DNA of 33,013 nucleotides from JASLPR01 sp964496475 (lineage in GTDB: Bacteria > Chloroflexota > UBA11872 > VXNJ01): NCBI GenBank assembly GCA_964496475.1, contig CAZBZS010000024.1, forward strand, positions 1 to 33,013, in the 5' to 3' direction. The position numbers and the translations under genes were made by a program. A model generated the notes under the pieces. The model did no database searches and was not told where the DNA came from. It saw only the letters and a list, made by a program, of their open reading frames with translations. Numbering within the stretch: position 1 is the stretch's first letter; every line of letters starts with the position of its first letter. Of the stretch, positions 1-7,463 are shown in pieces.

Positions 1-452
1 GCGGCGATTCCCTGGTGAGTTACGCGCCGGACGGTCAGGGAGGGAGTCTCGGTGGTGGGTGGGGGCGGTAGGGGGTGGGTGGCGTGAGCAAACATCCAGG
101 GGCGCAGGGCCAGCAGCCAGACGCCGGCCAGGGACGGAAGCCAGAAGCCGAGGGAGGCGATGATGAGGGCGAGACCGAGGAGCATCCCGGAGGCGGACCA
201 GAGGAGGCCGGCCGGTCGCGGTCGCCAGGGTCGACTGGCACGTGCGCTTTGAAGGAGAAAGCGACGCGCCTGCAGGCGGCAGGCGTGATCGAGTTCGTCG
301 CCGGTGAGGAGGCTGTCGGCAGCGACGGCAGCGTGGACGGTGACGGCGGCCCCGGCGAAAGCGGTGGCGCCGAGGAGGCGGCGGGTGGCGTAGGTCGTGG
401 TGATGACGGTGCCGTCAACCACGGGTATGCCGAGGCAGGTGGCGCCTCTCAT
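1..452 (-). CDS. Unrecognised membrane protein, C-terminus beyond window
   Basis: The reading frame is open from an ATG at 452 to the window edge, with no stop in about 150 codons. The ATG overlaps the stop of the upstream minus-strand gene as ATGA, which suggests translational coupling and decides the start. The N-terminal part (MRGATCLGIPVVDG) is followed by a moderately hydrophobic stretch, then an Arg-rich segment. Two hydrophobic segments follow near residues 95-125 (ending around GVWLLALRPW) and look membrane-spanning. A Pro/Thr-rich tail comes next. Third positions are mostly C, as in the other minus-strand genes, which supports the frame. No family was recognised. It probably forms a two-gene membrane module with its upstream partner, which is inference. 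Confidence 0.55.
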   Translation of the reverse strand, partial: MRGATCLGIPVVDGTVITTTYATRRLLGATAFAGAAVTVHAAVAADSLLTGDELDHACRLQARRFLLQSARASRPWRPRPAGLLWSASGMLLGLALIIASLGFWLPSLAGVWLLALRPWMFAHATHPLPPPPTTETPSLTVRRVTHQGIA

Positions 453-1219
453 AAGCCCCGGCTCACGACGGAGGACGCGTAGCGGGGTCGAGAACGGCCC
501 AGGAGCGGCCGCAGCAGGCCGGGGCGGCGACGTGAGTGCGAACGAGACCGGCGGCCGCGCCGGGAGCGGTAGAAACGGAGCCCGGCAGCCCAGTTGTTGA
601 TTCGACAGATGCGCTCCAGCGTGAGGATGTCGCGATCGCCGGAGGAGTGCTCGACGGCGTCCCAGATGGCTTTCATGTAGGCTGAACCGGCGCCACCCTG
701 TCCAATCCCGGCGCCAACAAAACTGGCCTGCAACAGCCGGTGCGCGCGGGCGGTGCGCTGGCGGCGGGAAAATAGGCTGATAGCGATGAGGGGACCCGGG
801 AGGAGGGCGACGACGAAGGCCCAGGCGAAGATGAGGAAGGAGCGGTCGGCGTTGACTACGGCGAAGAGAAGGAGGCCGACGAGGACCATGAGATCGAGAA
901 GGCCGATGGCGGCGGCCCAGCGCCAGGAGCGGCCGGTGGCGGAGATGCGGCGGGCATAGGTGACCATCTCGGACTCGAATTCGGATTGCAGGTAGGCGAG
1001 TTCGCCGTCGCTGAGAAGATATGGGCTATAAACGTCAAGCCGGAAGAGGCCACCGTTGTGATCGAGCGTGGTGAGGTCGGCGCCGAAGAAGGTGGCGGCG
1101 CCGTCGGGCATGGGGACGACGAAGGCGTCGACCGACCGGGCGTCCCGAGCCTGGTCGGGAGATGTGGGGGTGGGACCGGACGGCGGATTCTGATAGATAG
1201 TTGAGATGGTCGCCTCCAC
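449..1219 (-). CDS. Unrecognised two-TM membrane protein
   Basis: A 256-aa protein beginning with GTG at 1219; the ribosome site is weak and a later start is possible (ATG inside VVPMPDGAA). The first 90 residues look soluble. Two hydrophobic segments (LLDLMVLVGLLLFAVV and FAWAFVVALLPGPLIAIS) span about residues 105-150 and should form a membrane hairpin. A short Gly-rich stretch and an Arg/Ser-rich basic tail (about residues 215-256) follow. It ends in an ATGA overlap with the next minus-strand gene. It is divergent from mnmG, with 73 bases between the two starts that must hold both promoters; no convincing -35/-10 pair was seen there. No family was recognised. Confidence 0.6.
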   Translation of the reverse strand: MEATISTIYQNPPSGPTPTSPDQARDARSVDAFVVPMPDGAATFFGADLTTLDHNGGLFRLDVYSPYLLSDGELAYLQSEFESEMVTYARRISATGRSWRWAAAIGLLDLMVLVGLLLFAVVNADRSFLIFAWAFVVALLPGPLIAISLFSRRQRTARAHRLLQASFVGAGIGQGGAGSAYMKAIWDAVEHSSGDRDILTLERICRINNWAAGLRFYRSRRGRRSRSHSRRRPGLLRPLLGRSRPRYASSVVSRGL

Positions 1220-1292
1220 GCGCCGAAATGGGCGAACATTGACCCGAGAGAGATTTTAGACGCGGTCCAGAGAAGGACAGATTAGCCGCTTC

Positions 1293-3260
1293 ATGAGCGC
1301 CGGAGGAAAAATAAGGGGAGAGACGGGGGGCTACGACGTGATCGTGGTGGGCGCCGGGCATGCGGGTTGCGAGGCGGCATTGGCGGCGGCGCGGCTGGGA
1401 GCGCGGACGCTGCTGGTAACGATGAACCCGACGCTGGTGGCGGGAATGCCTTGCAATCCGTCAATCGGCGGACCGGCGAAAGGTCATCTGGTGCGGGAAA
1501 TCGACGCGCTGGGCGGGGAGATGGGGTGGAATACGGATCGCACGCAGTTGCAAATCAGAATGCTGAACACGGGGAAGGGACCGGCGGTGCGGGCGCTGCG
1601 GGCGCAATGTGACAAGTGGATGTATGGGCGGGAGATGCAGAAGGTGCTGGCGGGACAGGAGAACCTGGAAGTGCGGCAGGGTTCGGTGGCACGGTTGCTC
1701 TGGGAGAAGGCGGTAGGTGGGCCGGCAGAATGGCGGGTGCGGGGGGTGGTGACGGAGCTGGGACGGAAGTTTCGGAGCGAGAAAACGATCATCACGACGG
1801 GGACGTTCCTTAACGGGCGGATCATAGTGGGGGAGACGTGCTATGCGGCGGGAAGGGCGGGGGAGGGACCGGCGATGGGGCTGTCGGAGGATCTGGCGGA
1901 GCACGGGTTTGAAATCGGCCGGCTGAAGACGGGCACGCCGCCGCGGATCGACGCCCGCACGATTGATTTCACGGGGACCGAATTGCAGCCGGGATCCGCG
2001 GAGCCGCTGAGGTTCAGCTTTGATCCTCCGCCGGAGAACGGATTGGCGGAGATTGGACCGAATCCGATCTACCCGGGAGTGGAGAGGCACGACTGGCGGT
2101 TGCAGATGGCCTGCTACGCGGTACACACGAACGCGGGGACGCACGATCTGATCCGCGCCAATCTGCACAGAGCGCCGCTGTTCAACGGGTCGATTGAGAG
2201 CACTGGTCCGCGCTATTGCCCGTCGATTGAGGACAAGATTGTGCGGTTCGCGGATAAGGATTCGCATCAACTTTTCCTGGAACCAGAGGGGTTCGCGACG
2301 GAGCAGGTGTACGTGCAGGGAGCGAACACGAGCCTGCCGCAGGACGTGCAGCTGGCGATGCTGCGGAGCATTCCGGCACTGGCGGAGGTGGAGATGATTC
2401 GGGCGGGCTACGCGATTGAATATGATTACGCGCCTTCGCAACAAATTAGGGCAAGCTTGGAGTCGCGGCGAGCGGAAGGGCTGTACCTGGCGGGGCAGAT
2501 CAACGGCACGACGGGCTATGAGGAGGCAGCGGGGCAGGGCCTGCTGGCGGGGATAAACGCGGCGCTGGTGGGGCGGGGGGAGGAGCCGGTGGTGCTGGGA
2601 AGGGACGAGGCGTACCTAGGGGTGATGATCGACGACCTGATCACGAAGGAGATCGACGAGCCGTACCGGCTGCACACGTCGCGGGCGGAATATCGATTGC
2701 GTTTGCGGCAGGACAACGCCGACCTGCGGCTGACCCCGCTCGCGGTGCGGATCGGGCTGGCGGAGGAGTCGCGGGTTAGCCGGTGGCGGCGGAAGGTGGC
2801 GGGGATCAAAGAGGCGGAGGACTGGCGGGCGGCGGCGCGAATCCGGCCGGGAGAGGCGAGTGCGGCGGCGCTGCGGGAGATTGGCAGCGGGTTGATCGAG
2901 GAACCGACGCCGGCGAGGGAGCTGCTGAAAAGGCCGGGGATGAGGCTGGCGACGTTGCGCGGGCTGGCCGGGGTGGAGCCGGTGGCCGCGGAAGTGGCTG
3001 AACAGGTGGAACTTGAGACTCTGTATGAAGGCTACGTCCGGCAACAGGACCGGATTGTGGAGCGCAGCCGCAAGCTGGAGGGCGCGCCGATTCCACTGGC
3101 GTTCGATTTCGCGGCGGCGAAGGGTCTGCGCACGGAGGCGCGGCAGAAGTTGGAGAAAGTGCGGCCGGCGACGCTGGGTCAGGCGGGACGGATAAACGGG
3201 GTGACGCCGGCGGATATTTCGGTGTTGATGGTCTATATGAAGAGGGAGGGACGGTTTTAG
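1293..3260 (+). CDS. mnmG: tRNA U34 carboxymethylaminomethyl-modifying enzyme MnmG (GidA)
   Basis: A 655-aa FAD protein of normal family length. With MnmE it installs the (carboxymethyl)aminomethyl group on uridine 34 of certain tRNAs in the cytoplasm. The N-terminal dinucleotide-binding motif is GAGHAG at residues 20-25. The family signature follows (CNPSIGGPAKGHLVREID, about residues 55-75), as does GFEIGRLKTGTPPR further on. The C-terminal MnmE/tRNA-binding region carries the usual YEGYVRQQ motif. The ATG at 1293 is preceded by an AGAAGGA ribosome site about 13 bases upstream. The gene is complete. Its 3' end overlaps the convergent HAD gene by 4 bases. The partner mnmE is not in the window. 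Confidence 0.97.
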   Translation: MSAGGKIRGETGGYDVIVVGAGHAGCEAALAAARLGARTLLVTMNPTLVAGMPCNPSIGGPAKGHLVREIDALGGEMGWNTDRTQLQIRMLNTGKGPAVRALRAQCDKWMYGREMQKVLAGQENLEVRQGSVARLLWEKAVGGPAEWRVRGVVTELGRKFRSEKTIITTGTFLNGRIIVGETCYAAGRAGEGPAMGLSEDLAEHGFEIGRLKTGTPPRIDARTIDFTGTELQPGSAEPLRFSFDPPPENGLAEIGPNPIYPGVERHDWRLQMACYAVHTNAGTHDLIRANLHRAPLFNGSIESTGPRYCPSIEDKIVRFADKDSHQLFLEPEGFATEQVYVQGANTSLPQDVQLAMLRSIPALAEVEMIRAGYAIEYDYAPSQQIRASLESRRAEGLYLAGQINGTTGYEEAAGQGLLAGINAALVGRGEEPVVLGRDEAYLGVMIDDLITKEIDEPYRLHTSRAEYRLRLRQDNADLRLTPLAVRIGLAEESRVSRWRRKVAGIKEAEDWRAAARIRPGEASAAALREIGSGLIEEPTPARELLKRPGMRLATLRGLAGVEPVAAEVAEQVELETLYEGYVRQQDRIVERSRKLEGAPIPLAFDFAAAKGLRTEARQKLEKVRPATLGQAGRINGVTPADISVLMVYMKREGRF

Positions 3261-3967
3261 GAGAGGCCTAGAAGGGGGAGGAGCTCGGTGAGGGAGCGCA
3301 GGTCGGGGTCGGGAAAGGGAGGGAGGGGTGAGCCGTCGCGGCGGATGCCGAGAACGCAGAGGCCGGCGGCGCGAGCGGTCTGGACGGACTCGGGACTGTC
3401 GTCGATGAGGAGAATCTCCGCCGCTGGCCGGCCAGCGGCGGAGATCAGGGCGTCCCAGAATGCGGGATTGTCCTTCTGGTGGCCGAGTTCGCCGGAGTAG
3501 TAGGCGCAATCGAAGCATGAGGTAAGTTGAAGGTGATCGAGGTCGGGGCCGGGATTGTGCCAGCGACCCGAGGCGAGGCCGACTTCGAGTCCGGCATGGC
3601 GAACAGCATCAAGCACATGAACGGAGTCGTCGTAAACACGCATGGCCTCGATATCGTTGATGTGATCGTCGATGCGGCGGGCGAGAGCGTCTCCAGGATC
3701 GTCGGCGCCGAGCAGGTAGAGGGATTGGCGGACGACATTCAGATAGGCGGCGGCCTGGGTTGGGTGGCGAAAGCCGTTCTGCAGATAGTCGTCCCAGGCG
3801 TCGTCGTAGGCGGCGCGAACCCGGGGTGGAGGAAACGGCTGGCCGGCGGCCTCCAGAAGGTCCACATGAGTGCCGATGGAATCGAGGGTCAGCTCGATAA
3901 GGGTGTAGTCCAGATCGAAGAGACAGAGGCCGACGGCCTGGAAGGGGTGGGGAGGGGGCGGAGTCAA
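3257..3967 (-). CDS. HAD-superfamily hydrolase (phosphatase-like)
   Basis: A 236-aa protein with all four HAD motifs: nucleophile motif FDLDYTL (D18, D20), the Ser of GLASGR, the Lys of GHQKDNPAFW, and the acidic pair in LIDDSPES. A helical cap domain lies between motifs I and II, so it is a C1-type phosphatase or phosphoglycolate-phosphatase-like enzyme. The substrate cannot be told from sequence. The start is a TTG at 3967, 14 bases after the gyrA stop, with no clear Shine-Dalgarno. It is probably read as the last gene of a moaC-gyrA-HAD run. It ends convergently with mnmG, overlapping by 4 bases. Confidence 0.85.
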   Translation of the reverse strand: MTPPPPHPFQAVGLCLFDLDYTLIELTLDSIGTHVDLLEAAGQPFPPPRVRAAYDDAWDDYLQNGFRHPTQAAAYLNVVRQSLYLLGADDPGDALARRIDDHINDIEAMRVYDDSVHVLDAVRHAGLEVGLASGRWHNPGPDLDHLQLTSCFDCAYYSGELGHQKDNPAFWDALISAAGRPAAEILLIDDSPESVQTARAAGLCVLGIRRDGSPLPPFPDPDLRSLTELLPLLGLS

Positions 3968-3981
3968 AGGTGGGCGAAGGG

Positions 3982-6501
3982 CTATTCGGCGGCGCCGTCG
4001 GGGCCATCCACAATAGGTTCTTGCTCGTCGGCATCGGTCTCATCCATTTCCTCGCCGTCGGCGCCGACGGCGATGGATTCAGACTCGTCTTCGTCTTCAT
4101 CGAATTCGTCCAATTCCTCACTGTCGCGACCGTCGCCGGACACGGCCAGCCCGGCAACCAGCTCGCCCTTGTTGAGACGCATGACGATGAGGCCGGCGGC
4201 GTAGCGACCCATGGGGCGAACCTCGGAGAGGCTTAGGCGGATGAGGCGGCCCTGGGTGGAGAGAAGCATGATGTCCTCGTCGGGATCGGAGACGACGCGG
4301 GCGGCGACTACGGGGCCGGTCTTGTCTTTGAGGCCGATGGCCTTGAGGCCCTTGCCGCCGCGACTCTGGCGGCGAAATTCCTTGACGGACATCTTCTTGC
4401 CGTAACCGTTTTCAGTGACGACCAGGACGTAGTCGCCTTCGGAGGTGAGATCGACGCTGATGACTTCGTCGCCATCGTTGAGGCGGATGCCGCGGACGCC
4501 GCCGCTGGTGCGGCCGCTGCTGCGGACGCCCTGTTCGTGGAAGTGGATGGCCATGCCGCGACGGGTGAAGAACATGATGCCGCTGTCACCGTCGGAGAGG
4601 CGGACCCAGCCGAGCTCGTCGTCGTCGTCGAGGTCCATGGCCAGGAGGCCCTTCTTGCGGACGGTGACATAGCGGGTGAGGGCGGTGCGTTTTACTTCGC
4701 CGTGGACGGTTCCCATGATAAGGCTTTCGCCGGCTTCGAAGTTCTCGATGGCGAGGGGGGCAGAGATGCTTTCGCCGGGCTCGAGCTGGACGATGTTGAT
4801 GAGGGCGACGCCGCGGGCGTCTCGTCCCATCATGGGAAGCTCGTAGCAACGGAGGCGGAAGGCGCGGCCGCGATTGGTGAAGAAAAGAAGATGGTCGTGG
4901 CTGTGGGTGGTGAGGAAGTGAGTGATTTCGTCGTCTTTGACGGCGAGGCCGCGGATGCCCTTGCCGCCGCGACCCTGGGTGCGGAAGACCGAGAGCGGCT
5001 GGCGCTTGGTGTAGCCGCGGACGGTGATGGTGACGACGCAGTCTTCGTCGGGCACGAGGTCCTCGAGGGCGAGCTCGCCGCTGAGCTCGGGGACGATGGT
5101 GGTGCGGCGATCGTCGCCGAAGCGCTCGCGGATTTCGAGGGTCTCCTCCTTGAGGACGGCGTGGACGAGGGTGATGTCGCCGAGGAGTTCGGTAAGCTCG
5201 GCGATGCGGGCCTGGACTTCGGTGAGCTCGTCGCGGAGCTTCTGGGATTCGAGGGCGACGAGGCGGCGGAGCTGCATGTCGAGGACGGCGTTGGCCTGGA
5301 CTTCGGTGAGCTCGAACCGCTGCACGAGCTTGTCGCGGGCGTCGTCGGTAGTGTCGGCGTTGCGGATGAGTTCGACAACTTCGTCGATGTTGTCGAGGGC
5401 GGTGAGGAAGCCGAGGAGGAGGTGTTCGCGTTCGGAGGCACGTTTGAGATCAAAGCTGGCGCGGCGGGTGATGACGGTCTCGCGGTGACGAATGAACTCG
5501 GTGAGGATGTCGCGGAGTCCGAGGGTGCGGGGCTGGCCGCCGACTAGGCAGACCATGTTGACGGCGTCGCGCTTGAGCTCGACGACGATGCGCATGCCGT
5601 CGCGGTCGGACTCGTCGCGCAGGTTACTGACGCCCTCGATGATTTTGCCGCGAACAAGATCGGCGATTTTTTCGACAAGGGTCGACTTGTTGACCTGGTA
5701 GGGAAGCTCGCTGATGATCAGCCGGGTGCGACCATCGTCGTCTTCTTCCTGACCGACCCGGCCGCGTACGAGAACGCGACCGCGGCCCGATGAATAGGCC
5801 TGGCGAACGCCGTCGGCGCCGATGATGCCGCGGGTGGGGAAGTCGGGGCCGGTGATGATCTTGGTGAGCTCGTCAAAGGAGAGATCGGGCTCGTCGATGA
5901 GGCGGATGACGGCATCGGCGACTTCGTGGAGGTTGTGGGGAGGCATGTTGGTGGCCATGCCGACGGCGATGCCGGTGGCTCCGTTGACGAGGAGGTTGGG
6001 GAGGCGGGCAGGGAGGACTTCGGGCATTTCGGCGGTGGCGTCGAAATTTTCGACGAAACGGACGGTATCGCGGTCGATGTCGGCGAGCATGACCTCGGCA
6101 AGGCGGGAGAGGCGGGCCTCGGTGTACCGCATGGCGGCGGGAGGATCGCCGTCGACGGAGCCGAAGTTGCCCTGGCCGTCGACGAGCATGTAGCGCAAGG
6201 AGAACGGCTGGGCCATGCGGGCGAGAGCGTCGTAGATGGCGGTGTCACCATGGGGATGATATTTGCCCATGGTCTCACCGACGATGCGGGCGCACTTGCG
6301 GTACTGGCTGGTGGCGCGAGCGCCGAGGTCCTGCATGGCGTAAAGGATGCGGCGCTGGACGGGTTTGAGTCCGTCGCGAACGTCCGGGATGGCGCGGGAG
6401 ACGATGGTGCTCATGGCGTAGTCGAGATACGCCTCGCCCATCTCGACCTCGAGCTCGATCTCCTCTACATTGCCAATACCGGAATCATCCAAAGACGTCA
6501 C
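3982..6501 (-). CDS. gyrA: DNA gyrase subunit A
   Basis: An 839-aa type IIA topoisomerase A subunit, which with GyrB introduces negative supercoils using ATP. The catalytic tyrosine is Y126 (AMRYTEARL). The quinolone-determining segment reads HPHGDTAIYDA, so Thr (T87) stands where E. coli has Ser83, and D91 matches Asp87. The beta-pinwheel C-terminal domain carries a gyrase box, QGRGGKG, near residue 530; this separates it from ParC. The last 50 or so residues form a very acidic tail rich in Asp/Glu. The start is GTG at 6501; a TAG seven codons upstream in frame excludes longer forms, and a GGAGG sits 9 bases before it. It follows moaC by 53 bases. gyrB is not in the window. Confidence 0.96.
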   Translation of the reverse strand: MTSLDDSGIGNVEEIELEVEMGEAYLDYAMSTIVSRAIPDVRDGLKPVQRRILYAMQDLGARATSQYRKCARIVGETMGKYHPHGDTAIYDALARMAQPFSLRYMLVDGQGNFGSVDGDPPAAMRYTEARLSRLAEVMLADIDRDTVRFVENFDATAEMPEVLPARLPNLLVNGATGIAVGMATNMPPHNLHEVADAVIRLIDEPDLSFDELTKIITGPDFPTRGIIGADGVRQAYSSGRGRVLVRGRVGQEEDDDGRTRLIISELPYQVNKSTLVEKIADLVRGKIIEGVSNLRDESDRDGMRIVVELKRDAVNMVCLVGGQPRTLGLRDILTEFIRHRETVITRRASFDLKRASEREHLLLGFLTALDNIDEVVELIRNADTTDDARDKLVQRFELTEVQANAVLDMQLRRLVALESQKLRDELTEVQARIAELTELLGDITLVHAVLKEETLEIRERFGDDRRTTIVPELSGELALEDLVPDEDCVVTITVRGYTKRQPLSVFRTQGRGGKGIRGLAVKDDEITHFLTTHSHDHLLFFTNRGRAFRLRCYELPMMGRDARGVALINIVQLEPGESISAPLAIENFEAGESLIMGTVHGEVKRTALTRYVTVRKKGLLAMDLDDDDELGWVRLSDGDSGIMFFTRRGMAIHFHEQGVRSSGRTSGGVRGIRLNDGDEVISVDLTSEGDYVLVVTENGYGKKMSVKEFRRQSRGGKGLKAIGLKDKTGPVVAARVVSDPDEDIMLLSTQGRLIRLSLSEVRPMGRYAAGLIVMRLNKGELVAGLAVSGDGRDSEELDEFDEDEDESESIAVGADGEEMDETDADEQEPIVDGPDGAAE

Positions 6502-6554
6502 TCCTCCTTGCCTCCACTAACGGAAACGTTGTTTGCGGGGGAATATGCAAGGCG

Positions 6555-7070
6555 CTATTCGGCGACCTGATAGTCGCCGCTGAGGCCACCGGTCTTGCTG
6601 ATGAGGTGGACATCCTGGACGCGCATGGCTTTGTCGACGGCTTTGCACATGTCGTACAGGGTCAGGGCGGCGCCGCTGACAGCGGTGAGGGCCTCCATCT
6701 CGACGCCGGTGCGGGCGGAGGTGGTGACGCGAGCGGTGATCTGGACTGAGTGCTGCTCGGGATCGGGGCTGAGCTCGACTTCGATGGAATTGAGGGGGAG
6801 GGGATGGCAAAGAGGGATGAGTTCGGAGGTGCGCTTGGCGGCGGTGATGCCAGCGATCTGGGCGACGCCGAGGACATCGCCCTTCTTGAGCCCAGTGGCG
6901 TGCCCGGCGGCCTGGGAGACGATCATCTGAAGGGTGTCGGGAAGCATGGTCACGCGGCCTCGGGCGACGGCGGTGCGGACGGTGGTGGGTTTGCCGCCGA
7001 CGTCCACCATACGAGCGCGGCCGTCAGCGTCGAGGTGGGTGAAGGTCAAGGCCGGCGGGCTGACGAGCAC
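6555..7070 (-). CDS. moaC: Cyclic pyranopterin monophosphate synthase MoaC
   Basis: A 171-aa protein of standard length for MoaC, which converts the MoaA product to cyclic pyranopterin monophosphate in molybdenum cofactor synthesis. Visible signatures are KRTSELIPLCHPLP (residues 79-92) and GVEMEALTAVSGAALTLYDM (residues 122-141), followed by CKAVDKAM, which contain the conserved active-site Lys, His and Asp residues. The start is GTG at 7070 with no strong ribosome site. It is first of a minus-strand run with gyrA and a HAD gene. No other moa genes are nearby, so the cofactor pathway must be encoded elsewhere. Confidence 0.95.
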   Translation of the reverse strand: MLVSPPALTFTHLDADGRARMVDVGGKPTTVRTAVARGRVTMLPDTLQMIVSQAAGHATGLKKGDVLGVAQIAGITAAKRTSELIPLCHPLPLNSIEVELSPDPEQHSVQITARVTTSARTGVEMEALTAVSGAALTLYDMCKAVDKAMRVQDVHLISKTGGLSGDYQVAE

Positions 7071-7224
7071 ACTGGCACATGGAAACGGGCGTTTGGGGGA
7101 GCAAACATTGGTTAATTCTACCAGAATCTGCCGATTTTCGGTCGATTTCGTCGTTGCAAAAGCGCGTCATCGGGACGGAAGCGGGTATGAGGCTGTGGAG
7201 ACGGAGCGCGAGCTGTGGGGCAGG

Positions 7225-7230
7225 TACAAT
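7225..7230 (+). promoter_or_regulatory. Possible -10 box (TACAAT) before the Flp-like/Clp genes
   Basis: TACAAT matches five of six bases of the sigma-70 -10 consensus and lies about 60 bases before the small membrane-protein start, in the 220-base divergent region shared with moaC. No good -35 box is visible 17 bases upstream, so support is weak. Confidence 0.25.
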
Positions 7231-7290
7231 TCGGGTCACGAATGGCGATTCGGCGATGACGGACGGCAACCGGATATAGAGGAGAGTGAG

Positions 7291-7452
7291 TTGGCAGGTA
7301 TCGAGGGCCGGGGAGGTGGATTTGGGGCAGCGGCATACGCCCTAGTGATCGCGATTTTCGTGGTGACGTTGCTGGCGCTGTTGTCGGGGCTGGGGGACAC
7401 GATCGGCACGGCGCTGCAGGAGTTCATAGACTCGCTGCCGCTACCGACGTAG
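7291..7452 (+). CDS. Small Flp-pilin-like membrane peptide (53 aa)
   Basis: TTG start preceded by an AGAGGAGAG ribosome site about 5 bases upstream. The peptide has a short Gly-rich cytoplasmic start (AGIEGRGGGFG), one hydrophobic helix (AAAYALVIAIFVVTLLALLS), and an amphipathic tail (GLGDTIGTALQEFIDSLPLPT). The pattern G-A-x-A-x-Y-A-L followed by a hydrophobic helix resembles Flp/Fap type IVb pilins. The Glu that follows the cleavage site in true Flp pilins (IEY) is Ala here, so prepilin processing is doubtful. The stop lies 11 bases before the Clp ATPase start, so the two are probably co-transcribed. No tad/flp assembly genes are in the window. It could be a membrane microprotein of unrelated function. 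Confidence 0.55.
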   Translation: MAGIEGRGGGFGAAAYALVIAIFVVTLLALLSGLGDTIGTALQEFIDSLPLPT

Positions 7453-7463
7453 GGCGGATTGAG

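Noticed and set aside
35..418. Minus-strand Pro/Ser-rich open frame
   Set aside because: Out of frame with the better-supported membrane protein that starts at 452 and couples to the upstream gene.
4537..5547. Plus-strand 336-codon acidic open frame
   Set aside because: Codon-aligned complement of gyrA; Glu/Asp/Gly-rich shadow without motifs.
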